Source: Klebsiella pneumoniae
Lineage (GTDB): Bacteria > Pseudomonadota > Gammaproteobacteria > Enterobacterales > Enterobacteriaceae
NCBI RefSeq assembly: GCF_000742135.1
Contig: NZ_KN046818.1
Location: 5,088,401 to 5,152,400, forward strand
DNA length: 64,000 nucleotides
Reading direction: 5' to 3'
Below the pieces are notes generated by a model. It was not told where the DNA came from and searched no databases. It saw nothing but the letters and a program-made list of their open reading frames with translations. This document shows positions 27,839 to 38,893 of this stretch, piece after piece (position 1 is the first letter of the stretch; every line of letters starts with the position of its first letter). A program made the translations under genes and the position numbers.

Positions 27839-28369
27839 TTACGCTTTAGAAGGTAATTCTTCGATGGTGTGGAAATGGTTGGTATAGATGCAGATATCAC
27901 CTGCAATATCCAACGCTTTCTCGGCGATGTCGCGCGCGCCCATATCGGTATTTTCCAACAGCGCGCGGGCCGCGGCCTGGGCGTAAGGACCGCCGGAGCC
28001 GATAGCAATCAAATCGTTTTCCGGCTGTACCACGTCACCGTTACCGGTGATGATAAGCGACGCGTTTTCGTCCGCGACGGCCAGCAGCGCTTCCAGTTTG
28101 CGCAACATCCGGTCAGTTCGCCAGTCTTTGGCCAGCTCAACGGCGGCCTTCACCAGATGGCCCTGGTGCATTTCCAGTTTACGTTCAAACAGTTCGAACA
28201 GCGTGAAGGCGTCGGCGGTGCCGCCAGCGAAACCGGCAATCACTTTGTCGTTGTACAGACGACGCACTTTCTTCACATTGCCCTTCATCACGGTGTTGCC
28301 CAGCGTGGCCTGGCCATCACCGGCAATAACAACATGGCCGTTACGGCGAACACTTACAATTGTAGTCAC
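27839..28369 (-). CDS. hslV: HslV peptidase subunit of the HslUV protease
   Basis: 176 aa from a GTG start at 28369, preceded by AAGGGG; seven further codons are open upstream but do not match the family. It is a proteasome-beta-like N-terminal nucleophile hydrolase: Thr2 after removal of the initiator is the catalytic residue (start [20 protein letters not shown]). The central [14 protein letters not shown] and [16 protein letters not shown] segments are conserved. It forms double hexamers capped by HslU rings. Transcribed from a sigma-32 type promoter at the end of ftsN. Confidence 0.97.
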   Translation of the reverse strand: MTTIVSVRRNGHVVIAGDGQATLGNTVMKGNVKKVRRLYNDKVIAGFAGGTADAFTLFELFERKLEMHQGHLVKAAVELAKDWRTDRMLRKLEALLAVADENASLIITGNGDVVQPENDLIAIGSGGPYAQAAARALLENTDMGARDIAEKALDIAGDICIYTNHFHTIEELPSKA

Positions 28370-28402
28370 GAGCAGACCCCTTGGTTGCAAAAGCGGAACA
28401 GG

Positions 28403-28425
28403 GGCCCCGCGCTGTCCGCGGGGCC
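28403..28425 (-). promoter_or_regulatory. Stem-loop in the hslVU 5' leader
   Basis: The perfect 9 bp stem GGCCCCGCG / CGCGGGGCC has a five-base loop and lies 34 nt before the hslV start. A conserved 5'-UTR stem-loop that stabilises hslVU mRNA is known in E. coli; this is the equivalent position. Confidence 0.7.
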
Positions 28426-28436
28426 GAATGCAATTA

Positions 28437-28465
28437 TAGATGGGGGGGATTTTGAGGGTTTCAAC
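28437..28465 (-). promoter_or_regulatory. Sigma-32 type heat-shock promoter of hslVU
   Basis: On the minus strand GTTGAAA at 28459-28465, 13 bp, then CCCCATCTA at 28437-28445. This is very close to the sigma-32 consensus (CTTGAAA, then CCCCATNT). It overlaps the stop codon of ftsN. Confidence 0.85.
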
Positions 28466-29429
28466 CCCTGGCGGCGAGACGAATGCAGTTCGCGTGTCCA
28501 GCCATCTTCAGGCGGGTGATCATCTCGTTGGCGCTTTCTTTGCCTTTCAACGGGCCAATAACCACGCGGTTCCAGCCGTTGTTAGTGGTAATGTGCGAAG
28601 CAAACCCTTCGAAAGCCAGCTGAGCGCGGACGGTTTCGGCCTGCTCGGCGCCTTTAAAGGAGCCGCACTGGATCATCCAGCTACGATCGTCTTTCTTCTC
28701 GGCGGTGGTTTTCGGCGCTTCTTCCACCCGAGTTACCGGCGCCGCGGCCTGGGTACGCGGCTGCGTGGTATTGGTATGCGCTGGCGTCTGCAGCAGATCC
28801 TGGTACGGCTGCTGGTTTGACGCGGTCTGCTTCGGCTGTTGCTGCTGAACCGGCTTCGGCTGCTGAACGCGCGGCGGCTGCTGTTGGACGGTCTGCGCCT
28901 GAGTCTGCGCCCATTGTTGCTGCTGCGCCTGCTGCTGTTGCTGCGCTAAACGCTGACGCTGAAGCGTCTGCTGGCGCTGCGCCGGCGTTTGTTCGTTCCA
29001 CGGCACTTCGGTCAGCTGGGTCGGCTGCTGGCGCATATCGGCCTGCATCTGGGCGAGCAGCTGGCGCTGCTCGTCGGTCAGCTGTTCCGGTTTCATGACT
29101 TCGCCACCGGCGGTCGGTTCGGTCGGCGCGCGGACGCCAGGCTGGCGGCTTTCCAGCTCTTTAATATAGCGCCAGCGCTCTTCCGGTTTGGGCGGCAAGC
29201 CGTTGCCGGCGGCCTGGCGATTTTGCATCGCTTCCGCTTCTTCTTTCTTATGATGCGTAATGAAATAGAGGCCACCGATAAAGGCCACCAGCACAGCCGC
29301 CGCGATCGCCACCATCGCCGGTGAAATCGCCGGAAGGCTGCTTTGCTTATTCCTTGAGCTTCGGGTCGTGCTCTTTTTGCGCCGCGAAGAAGCCGGTTGG
29401 CTGCGGCGTACATAATCTCGTTGTGCCAC
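28461..29429 (-). CDS. ftsN: Cell division protein FtsN
   Basis: 322 aa, starting at GTG 29429 ([20 protein letters not shown]). It is a bitopic inner-membrane protein: cytoplasmic tail to residue ~33, TM helix ~34-54, then a periplasmic stalk. The stalk has a long glutamine-rich low-complexity stretch at about residues 140-215. The C-terminal SPOR domain (last ~75 residues, [20 protein letters not shown]) binds denuded septal peptidoglycan. It triggers septal synthesis as the last essential divisome component. The Gln content and length vary between species and no frameshift is seen. Confidence 0.96.
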   Translation of the reverse strand: MAQRDYVRRSQPASSRRKKSTTRSSRNKQSSLPAISPAMVAIAAAVLVAFIGGLYFITHHKKEEAEAMQNRQAAGNGLPPKPEERWRYIKELESRQPGVRAPTEPTAGGEVMKPEQLTDEQRQLLAQMQADMRQQPTQLTEVPWNEQTPAQRQQTLQRQRLAQQQQQAQQQQWAQTQAQTVQQQPPRVQQPKPVQQQQPKQTASNQQPYQDLLQTPAHTNTTQPRTQAAAPVTRVEEAPKTTAEKKDDRSWMIQCGSFKGAEQAETVRAQLAFEGFASHITTNNGWNRVVIGPLKGKESANEMITRLKMAGHANCIRLAARG

Positions 29430-29522
29430 TATCGTTTCGCTGTCTTATATTCGTTCGTCAGCCCGCCATGTTACTTAAGCGGCGGGCCTTTGACCAGAAG
29501 AGCAGGCCCGAAAGCCTGATGG

Positions 29523-30551
29523 TTATCGTCTGATTTTTTGCGTACTGCCGCGAACAATCAGTTCGCAATCGAGCAGACGCGAGCCGCTGTTCACGTTATG
29601 CCCCTGCATTTGCTCCAGTAATAGCAGCATTCCTTCACGGCCGATATCAAACCGTGGCTGTGAAACCGTGGTCAACGGCGGATCGCAAAATTCAGACAAC
29701 GCGATGTTATCGAAGCCGACAATTGACAGGTCGTCCGGCACTTTCAGACCGCGACGTTTTGCCAGCGATAAGGCGCCCAGCGCCATCACATCGCTATGGC
29801 AAAAGACCGCCGTGGGCGGCACCGGCTGCGCCAGCAGCTGCTCCAGCGCATTGGCGCCGGCTTCGAAGGTAAAGTTGCCGCGAGCAATATAGTGCGGATC
29901 GACGGTGATACCGCTGCGGCGCAGCGCCTGCACATAACCCTGCAGGCGATAATGGCACAACGGCATATCTTCCGGGCCGGCGATACAGCCGATACGCTGA
30001 TGTCCCAGCTCGTGGAGATAATTTACCGCGTTAAAGGCCGCCGTCAGGTTATCGATATGGACGGTGGGCAGCTCCAGCTCCGGCGCAAACTCATTCGACA
30101 TGACCATTGGCGGCAAATTGCGCTGCTCTTCCACGCTGGCGTCAAACGGCAGGCGCGAGCTGAGCAGCACCATGCCGTCGATCTGCTTGGTGATGATAAG
30201 GTCGATAAAGGTTTTTTCTTTCTGATTCTGGTGGGCGCAATCGCCGATTAACACCAGATAGCCGTGCTCGGCGGCAGTGACTTCAATACCGCGGATCACT
30301 TCACTAAAGAAGGGATCGCAGATATCCGGGACGATCACGAGGATCGTCCGCGATTCGTTGCGCTTCATATTGCGTCCGAGCGACTGCGGTAAATAGCCGA
30401 CTTCCAGCGCCGCCTGCTCGACCCGGTTACGGGTGGCTTGCGACACCTTATCAGGGTTCATCAACGCTCGGGACACGGTTGCCGTGGAAACGTTTGCCTT
30501 GAGGGCGACGTCTTTCATGGTGGCGGCAACCACTTGTTTTTTGGGCTTCAC
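29523..30551 (-). CDS. cytR: LacI-family repressor CytR
   Basis: 342 aa from GTG 30551, with AGGAG placed 7 nt upstream. Its HTH is TMKDVALKANVSTATVSRALM (residues 11-31), followed by a periplasmic-binding-protein-like effector domain that binds cytidine. In E. coli it represses nucleoside uptake and catabolism genes by cooperating with CRP at tandem CRP sites. The C-terminal half (GFDNIALSEFCDPPLTTVSQPR) is standard for the family. It lies between ftsN and priA in the same order as E. coli. Confidence 0.95.
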   Translation of the reverse strand: MKPKKQVVAATMKDVALKANVSTATVSRALMNPDKVSQATRNRVEQAALEVGYLPQSLGRNMKRNESRTILVIVPDICDPFFSEVIRGIEVTAAEHGYLVLIGDCAHQNQKEKTFIDLIITKQIDGMVLLSSRLPFDASVEEQRNLPPMVMSNEFAPELELPTVHIDNLTAAFNAVNYLHELGHQRIGCIAGPEDMPLCHYRLQGYVQALRRSGITVDPHYIARGNFTFEAGANALEQLLAQPVPPTAVFCHSDVMALGALSLAKRRGLKVPDDLSIVGFDNIALSEFCDPPLTTVSQPRFDIGREGMLLLLEQMQGHNVNSGSRLLDCELIVRGSTQKIRR

Positions 30552-30701
30552 CTGGTTTCTCCTCGCTGAATGGCGCTGGCATTTCCCTTGGGCGCTAACT
30601 GCTGCATCATTTTTATCAGATAGTCGCGGCAGTGAGTTACAGAATTTTCATGAAAAACGTGATGCTTGTTAAATTTTTCGATCCGGCTCGCAAGAGAAGG
30701 C

Positions 30702-33362
<2,661 letters not shown>

Positions 33363-33374
33363 GTTGCCAGAAGA

Positions 33375-33397
33375 AGCCGCCTCAGGGCGGCTTTTTT
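33375..33397 (+). terminator. Terminator after rpmE
   Basis: AGCCGCC pairs with GGCGGCT around a four-base loop and runs into six T residues. Confidence 0.88.
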
Positions 33398-33425
33398 GTC
33401 TCTTCCGCCTGCCTGGGCGGGAAAG

Positions 33426-33457
33426 AAAAAAGGGCGGAAGATTATTCCGCCCTTTTT
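33426..33457. terminator. Bidirectional terminator between rpmE and metJ
   Basis: A-run, GGGCGGA, loop, TCCGCCC, T-run (stem arms 33432-33438 and 33446-33452). It is symmetric, so it can stop transcripts from metJ on the minus strand as well as read-through from rpmE. Confidence 0.85.
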
Positions 33458-33463
33458 ATCGTC

Positions 33464-33781
33464 TCAGTATTCCCACGTATCCGGGTCGATTCCCAGTTCA
33501 CGCATAATCGCTTTCGCCGCTTCCGGGATCTCATCGCTGCGCTCTTTACGCAGGTCTTCATCGTTAGGCAACGGTTGTCCGGTAAAGGCATGCAGAAACG
33601 CTTCGCACAGCAGCTCGCTGTTGGTCGCGTGACGCAGGTTATTCACCTGACGACGCGTGCGTTCATCGGTGAGGATTTTTAACACCTTCAGAGGAATGGA
33701 AACCGTAATTTTCTTTACTTGTTCACTCTTCTTACCGTGCTCAGCGTATGGGCTGATATATTCGCCGCTCCATTCAGCCAT
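33464..33781 (-). CDS. metJ: Methionine repressor MetJ
   Basis: 105 aa, a ribbon-helix-helix dimer that binds tandem 8 bp met boxes with S-adenosylmethionine as co-repressor. The DNA-contacting beta strand is in [18 protein letters not shown] (residues ~22-39). The start at 33781 ([20 protein letters not shown]) matches E. coli exactly; the frame extends 54 codons upstream through the control region but that part is not protein-like. It is divergent from metB and shares a met-box array with it. Confidence 0.97.
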   Translation of the reverse strand: MAEWSGEYISPYAEHGKKSEQVKKITVSIPLKVLKILTDERTRRQVNNLRHATNSELLCEAFLHAFTGQPLPNDEDLRKERSDEIPEAAKAIMRELGIDPDTWEY

Positions 33782-33962
33782 GAGATACCTTAATCCTCTG
33801 TTTATTAGTGAAGGGCCAGAATATTCCGCCCGGGCTATAATTGCGCGTAGTTTACCGTATGCGCGGGCTTTCTGACATGAGATAAGCCGCCGACGACGTG
33901 CGCTAATGCATATAATTTTAACGGCTATTTGCACTTTGCTCAATCTATACGCAAAGAAGTTT

Positions 33963-33986
33963 AGATGTCCAGATGTATTGACGTCT
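33963..33986. promoter_or_regulatory. Tandem met boxes between metJ and metB
   Basis: Three contiguous 8 bp units AGATGTCC, AGATGTAT and TGACGTCT resemble the MetJ consensus AGACGTCT. They lie 63 bp upstream of metB and probably control both divergent promoters. Weaker units may extend the array upstream. Confidence 0.85.
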
Positions 33987-34048
33987 ATTGTGACAATGAT
34001 TACTCTGGAGCCTGACTTTTCACCGATTCAGCCCAGGAACTTCCCAAC

Positions 34049-35209
34049 ATGACGCGTAAACAGGCCACCATCGCAGTGCGTAGCGGTTTAAATGACGACG
34101 AGCAGTACGGTTGCGTTGTCCCGCCGATTCACCTCTCCAGTACCTATAACTTCACCGGCTTTAATGAACCGCGCGCCCACGACTACTCCCGTCGTGGCAA
34201 TCCGACGCGCGATGTGGTGCAGCGCGCCTTAGCGGAGCTGGAGGGCGGCGCCGGCGCGGTGCTGACCAATACCGGAATGTCGGCGATCCTGCTGGTGACG
34301 ACAGTGTTCCTTAAACCGGGCGATCTGCTGGTGGCGCCGCACGACTGCTACGGCGGCAGCTACCGTCTGTTCGACAGCCTGGCGAAGCGCGGCTGCTATC
34401 GCGTCCAGTTTGTCGATCAAAGCGATGAGCAGGCGCTGCGGGCGGCGCTGGCGGAAAAACCGAAGCTGGTGTTGGTGGAAAGCCCAAGTAATCCATTGCT
34501 GCGGGTGGTGGATATTGCGAAAATCTGTGGTCTGGCGCGTGAGGCCGGGGCAATTAGCGTGGTGGACAACACCTTCCTGAGCCCGGCGTTGCAAAACCCG
34601 CTGGCGCTGGGCGCCGATCTGGTGCTGCATTCCTGTACCAAATACCTCAATGGTCACTCCGATGTGGTGGCCGGGGTGGTGATTGCCAAAGATCCGGCAA
34701 CTGTCACCGAACTGGCATGGTGGGCGAATAATATTGGCGTCACCGGCAGCGCCTTCGACAGCTATCTGCTGTTGCGCGGGCTGCGGACGCTGTCTCCACG
34801 GATGGAAGTGGCGCAGCGAAATGCCCTGGCGATCGTTGAGTATCTGAAAACCCAGCCGCTGGTGAAAAAGCTGTATCATCCATCGCTGCCGGAAAACCAG
34901 GGGCATGAAATTGCGGCGCGTCAGCAAAAAGGTTTTGGCGCAATGTTAAGCTTCGAACTTGACGGTGACGAGCAGACGCTGCGCCGTTTTCTGAGCGGGC
35001 TGTCGCTGTTTACACTGGCGGAATCGCTGGGGGGCGTTGAAAGCCTGATTTCCCATGCGGCAACGATGACGCATGCCGGCATGGCGCCTGAAGCGCGTGC
35101 CGCCGCCGGAATTTCAGAAACGCTCCTGCGTATATCGACCGGTATTGAAGATGGTGAAGATTTAATTGCCGACCTGGAAAATGGCTTCCGGGCAGCAAAC
35201 GAGGAATAA
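34049..35209 (+). CDS. metB: Cystathionine gamma-synthase
   Basis: 386 aa, PLP-dependent Cys/Met metabolism family, cytoplasmic homotetramer. It joins O-succinylhomoserine and cysteine to form cystathionine. The Schiff-base lysine is in LVLHSCTKYLNGHSDVVAGV (about residue 198). The RRGNPTRDVVQRALAELE and SPSNPLLRVVDI segments bind the cofactor. It is followed by metL after 2 bp, an operon. MetJ represses it through the upstream met boxes. Confidence 0.97.
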   Translation: MTRKQATIAVRSGLNDDEQYGCVVPPIHLSSTYNFTGFNEPRAHDYSRRGNPTRDVVQRALAELEGGAGAVLTNTGMSAILLVTTVFLKPGDLLVAPHDCYGGSYRLFDSLAKRGCYRVQFVDQSDEQALRAALAEKPKLVLVESPSNPLLRVVDIAKICGLAREAGAISVVDNTFLSPALQNPLALGADLVLHSCTKYLNGHSDVVAGVVIAKDPATVTELAWWANNIGVTGSAFDSYLLLRGLRTLSPRMEVAQRNALAIVEYLKTQPLVKKLYHPSLPENQGHEIAARQQKGFGAMLSFELDGDEQTLRRFLSGLSLFTLAESLGGVESLISHAATMTHAGMAPEARAAAGISETLLRISTGIEDGEDLIADLENGFRAANEE

Positions 35210-35211
35210 AG

Positions 35212-37644
35212 ATGAGTGTGATTGCGCAGGCAGGGGCGAAGGGTCGTCAGCTGCACAAATTTGGTGGGAGTAGTTTAGCGGATGCGAAATGTTACCTGCG
35301 CGTCGCGGGGATCATGAAGGAGTATTCGCAGGCGGGGGATATGATGGTCGTCTCCGCCGCTGGCAGCACCACCAACCAGCTGATCAGCTGGCTTAAGCTT
35401 AGCCAGAGCGATCGCCTTGCTGCGCATCAGGTTCAGCAGTCGCTTCGCCGCTATCACACCGAGCTGATTGGCGGTCTGCTGGAGCCTGCGGCGGCGGATA
35501 CGTTGATAGCCGCCTTTATCCACGACCTTGAGCGTCTGGCTGGTCTGCTGGACGGCGGGGTTTCCGAAGCGGTCTATGCGGAAGTAGTCGGCCATGGGGA
35601 AGTGTGGTCCGCGCGCCTGATGGCGGCGGTTCTCAACCAGCTGGGTATGGAAGCCGCCTGGCTGGACGCGCGCGCGTTCCTGCGCGCGGAACGCGCCGCG
35701 CAGCCGCAGGTGGATGAGGGATTATCTTACCCACTGCTGCAGCAGCTGATGGCGCAGCATCCTAACAAACGTCTGGTGGTGACCGGCTTTATCTCCCGCA
35801 ACCAGGCCGGCGAAACCGTCCTGCTGGGCCGTAACGGGTCTGACTACTCTGCCACCCAGATCGGCGCGCTGGCGGGCGCCTCCCGGGTCACTATCTGGAG
35901 CGACGTTGCCGGGGTGTACAGCGCGGATCCGCGCAAGGTGAAAGACGCCTGCCTGCTGCCGCTGCTGCGTCTGGACGAAGCCAGCGAGCTGGCGCGCCTG
36001 GCCGCGCCGGTGCTCCATGCCCGCACGCTACAGCCGGTTTCCGCCAGTGATATCGATCTGCAGTTACGCTGCAGCTACACGCCGGAACAGGGTTCCACGC
36101 GCATTGAGCGCGTGCTGGCCTCCGGTACCGGCGCACGGATTGTCACCAGCCATGACGACGTCTGCCTGGTGGAGTTCCAGGTGCCGGCCGGTCACGATTT
36201 CAAACTGGCGCATAAAGAGCTGGACGCTCTGCTCAAACGCGCCCAGCTGCGCCCGTTAGCCGTTGGCGTCCATGCCGACCGTAAGCTGCTGCAGTTCTGC
36301 TACACCTCCGAGGTGGCCGACAGCGCGCTGAAATTGCTCGATGAAGCCGGTCTGCCGGGCGAGCTGCGTCTGCGTCAGAAGCTGGCGCTGGTGGCGATGG
36401 TGGGCGCGGGAGTCACCCGTAACCCGCTGCACTGCCACCGTTTCTGGCAGCAGCTCAAAGGGCAGCCGGTGGAGTTCACCTGGCAGTCTGAAGAGGGGAT
36501 CAGCCTGGTGGCGGTGCTACGCGCCGGGCCGACGGAAAGTCTGATCCAGGGGCTGCATCAGTCCTTGTTTCGCGCCGAAAAGCGTATTGGCCTGATGCTG
36601 TTCGGCAAAGGGAACATTGGTTCCCGCTGGCTGGAGCTTTTCGCCCGTGAACAAACTACGCTGTCGGCGCGTACCGGTTTCGAGTTTATTCTCGCCGGCG
36701 TAGTCGACAGTAAACGCAGCCTGCTGAATTACGACGGGCTGGATGCCAGCCGGGCGCTGGCTTTCTTCAACGATGAAGCGGTGGAGCAGGATGAAGAGTC
36801 GCTGTTCCTGTGGATGCGCGCGCACCCGTATGATGATTTAGTGGTGCTGGACGTCACCGCCAGCGAACAGCTGGCCGACCAGTATCTTGATTTCGCCAGC
36901 CATGGCTTCCACGTCATTAGCGCCAACAAGCTGGCGGGCGCCAGCAGCAGTGATAAATATCGTCAGATCCACGACGCGTTTGAGAAGACGGGGCGCCACT
37001 GGCTATATAACGCCACCGTGGGCGCCGGCTTGCCGGTGAACCATACGGTGCGCGACCTGATCGACAGCGGCGATACTATTCTCGGCCTGAGCGGTATCTT
37101 CTCGGGAACGCTCTCCTGGCTGTTCCTGCAGTTCGATGGCACCGTGCCGTTCACCGACCTGGTGGATCAGGCGTGGCAGCAGGGGCTGACCGAGCCGGAT
37201 CCGCGCGTCGATCTGTCCGGTAAGGATGTGATGCGTAAGCTGGTGATCCTCGCGCGGGAAGCGGGCTATGACATCGAACCGGATCAGGTGCGTGTGGAAT
37301 CACTGGTGCCGGCGCACTGTGAAGAGGGGTCGGTCGATCACTTCTTTGAGAATGGCGAAGAGCTGAACGAGCAGATGCTGCAGCGTCTGGAAGCGGCCCG
37401 CGAGATGGGGCTGGTGCTCCGCTACGTGGCGCGCTTTGATGCCAACGGCAAAGCACGCGTCGGTGTGGAAGCGGTACGCGAAGAGCACCCGCTGGCGGCG
37501 CTGCTGCCGTGCGATAACGTGTTTGCCATCGAAAGCCGCTGGTATCGCGATAACCCGCTGGTGATCCGCGGGCCCGGCGCCGGGCGCGATGTGACCGCCG
37601 GGGCGATCCAGTCGGATATTAACCGCCTGGCGCAGCTGCTGTAA
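35212..37644 (+). CDS. metL: Bifunctional aspartokinase II / homoserine dehydrogenase II
   Basis: 810 aa, the E. coli length. The N-terminal aspartokinase domain (residues ~10-290) has KFGGSSLADAKCYL and LLGRNGSDYSATQIGALAGA. A middle ACT-like regulatory part follows, then the C-terminal homoserine dehydrogenase from about residue 460, with the NADP loop MLFGKGNIGSRWLELF and NATVGAGLPVNHTVRDLI. It feeds aspartate carbon to methionine. It is second in the metBL operon. Its last 26 bp overlap the converging gene at 37619. Confidence 0.97.
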   Translation: MSVIAQAGAKGRQLHKFGGSSLADAKCYLRVAGIMKEYSQAGDMMVVSAAGSTTNQLISWLKLSQSDRLAAHQVQQSLRRYHTELIGGLLEPAAADTLIAAFIHDLERLAGLLDGGVSEAVYAEVVGHGEVWSARLMAAVLNQLGMEAAWLDARAFLRAERAAQPQVDEGLSYPLLQQLMAQHPNKRLVVTGFISRNQAGETVLLGRNGSDYSATQIGALAGASRVTIWSDVAGVYSADPRKVKDACLLPLLRLDEASELARLAAPVLHARTLQPVSASDIDLQLRCSYTPEQGSTRIERVLASGTGARIVTSHDDVCLVEFQVPAGHDFKLAHKELDALLKRAQLRPLAVGVHADRKLLQFCYTSEVADSALKLLDEAGLPGELRLRQKLALVAMVGAGVTRNPLHCHRFWQQLKGQPVEFTWQSEEGISLVAVLRAGPTESLIQGLHQSLFRAEKRIGLMLFGKGNIGSRWLELFAREQTTLSARTGFEFILAGVVDSKRSLLNYDGLDASRALAFFNDEAVEQDEESLFLWMRAHPYDDLVVLDVTASEQLADQYLDFASHGFHVISANKLAGASSSDKYRQIHDAFEKTGRHWLYNATVGAGLPVNHTVRDLIDSGDTILGLSGIFSGTLSWLFLQFDGTVPFTDLVDQAWQQGLTEPDPRVDLSGKDVMRKLVILAREAGYDIEPDQVRVESLVPAHCEEGSVDHFFENGEELNEQMLQRLEAAREMGLVLRYVARFDANGKARVGVEAVREEHPLAALLPCDNVFAIESRWYRDNPLVIRGPGAGRDVTAGAIQSDINRLAQLL

Positions 37645-38755
37645 GCGTCGCGTTATACTCTTGAACCAGTGAGGCCATTATTTGCGTTACGCGCCCTGCG
37701 GAATACAGGGCGCTCTGCGCAAACGCGGGTCTGTTTTTCAGCCATATTGTAAACCGTCGGCTGGCCGCAAGGTCTGGTAGAAAGGCGTTCTCTTCTGCAG
37801 TGCCGGCAAGCCGGCAGACCATTTTCTGATTCTCTTCCTGCGTCCAACGCTGCCATGAATTTTGCCACCAGCCATGATGGGTTTTCCCCTGTAGCTGCCA
37901 CGGAGCCGGGCTGGCTGGGTTCCTTATCTCTTCTTCCACATACCATAGATCGCCTTGCCGCTGACGAAAAAGCGGCGCCCAGGCAACGATCGCCGCGCCG
38001 CGTAAAAAGCATTCATGCGCAATAACGTGCGTTTTCACCTCTGGAAACCGCTGGCTGAGCAGTTTGAAATGACCGTGCGCGGCGATAACCGGGCGCAATA
38101 TATTGCCGCGGGCATGGCGCTTTTGCATTGCGCTGCCGTACTGGATTTCATCGAACTGACTGCGTTGTAAAAAGCGCATTTCAGTGAGAGAAATACGTTG
38201 AATAATATCGTCAGTCTCCTCCCTGTCGGCTTGTCCGCCGCGCCAGTGATAGCGTAATGACTCGCCTACCGCGAAAGGAGTGAAATTAGAGGTAAGATGA
38301 ATAACATTACCGCGCACGGCATCAAAGCTTAATAAAAAATAGAGCTTTTGCCCGGCGGCATTACCCTGGAATGGCGCTATCAACGGTACGCTGCAAATAC
38401 GTCGTGGGGCTTCAATTGGGGCGATGTGTGGGAATTTTGGCGTCCAGACCTTTTTACAGTGGCGGCACTGAAGGCGTTGCGTACCCTGCGGATTGCGGCC
38501 GTAGCGAATAATATCCCGCTGATAGCATACCGGGCAAAAATAGCCGTAGCGGCGGGCATGATCCGTCAGATAAGCCGCCAGCCAGGGGCGGAATTCCCGT
38601 TCGTTAAACAGGGGGGGATAGCTGCCGCAGGCTGCGCAGTAGAGCGCCGGGTAGCCCAGCCGAAAATTCGGGAAATGATACTCAGCCGCAGACGGTAAAC
38701 CTAAATTGCGGCAGCCAAAAGTTTTACAGGCATTAATGGTAAAGAGAGTATCCAC
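37619..38755 (-). CDS. Uncharacterised protein with two zinc ribbons, IS1 InsA-like in the second
   Basis: 378 aa from GTG 38755; I do not recognise the protein. Two CxxC-type zinc ribbons are visible: Cys10/Cys15 with Cys40/Cys43, and Cys74/Cys77 with Cys97/Cys100. The second (GRNPQGTQRLQCRHCKKVW) closely resembles the zinc ribbon of IS1 InsA and related transposases. Downstream, LYFLLSFDAVRGNVIHLTSN (near residue 140) could begin an RNase H-like strand with an Asp, but no clear DDE triad follows. No clear ribosome-binding site precedes the GTG, and an in-frame stop lies a few codons upstream. It converges on metL with a 26 bp overlap. It may be a domesticated transposase-like DNA-binding protein; function unknown. 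Confidence 0.62.
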   Translation of the reverse strand: MDTLFTINACKTFGCRNLGLPSAAEYHFPNFRLGYPALYCAACGSYPPLFNEREFRPWLAAYLTDHARRYGYFCPVCYQRDIIRYGRNPQGTQRLQCRHCKKVWTPKFPHIAPIEAPRRICSVPLIAPFQGNAAGQKLYFLLSFDAVRGNVIHLTSNFTPFAVGESLRYHWRGGQADREETDDIIQRISLTEMRFLQRSQFDEIQYGSAMQKRHARGNILRPVIAAHGHFKLLSQRFPEVKTHVIAHECFLRGAAIVAWAPLFRQRQGDLWYVEEEIRNPASPAPWQLQGKTHHGWWQNSWQRWTQEENQKMVCRLAGTAEENAFLPDLAASRRFTIWLKNRPAFAQSALYSAGRVTQIMASLVQEYNATLTAAAPGG

Positions 38756-38819
38756 TGGCAGGTCAATACCAACGATTTTTACAGGTCGTTAATTTTGTCC
38801 TGCTCAGGTTGCATACAAC

Positions 38820-38835
38820 TGTGAATGCTCTCACA
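38820..38835 (+). promoter_or_regulatory. Perfect CRP site upstream of the 5'-nucleotidase
   Basis: TGTGA-ATGCTC-TCACA matches both CRP half-sites exactly. Its centre lies 66 bp before the start codon. A transcript starting about 41.5 bp downstream (near 38869) would make it a class II site, though the -10 there (TAACTT) is weak. Confidence 0.75.
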
Positions 38836-38893
38836 TAAAAAAGTCTTTCAGAACGTAACTTAGCGGTTCTTTATCACTCTGAAAGGAACTCCG

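Noticed and set aside
26543..27856. 437-codon open frame antisense to hslU
   Set aside because: His- and Phe-rich nonsense composition opposite hslU; no start signal.
28740..29000. Glutamine-rich repeat in ftsN read as a DNA repeat array
   Set aside because: The CTG/TTG-rich DNA encodes the natural low-complexity linker of FtsN and is not an independent repeat element.
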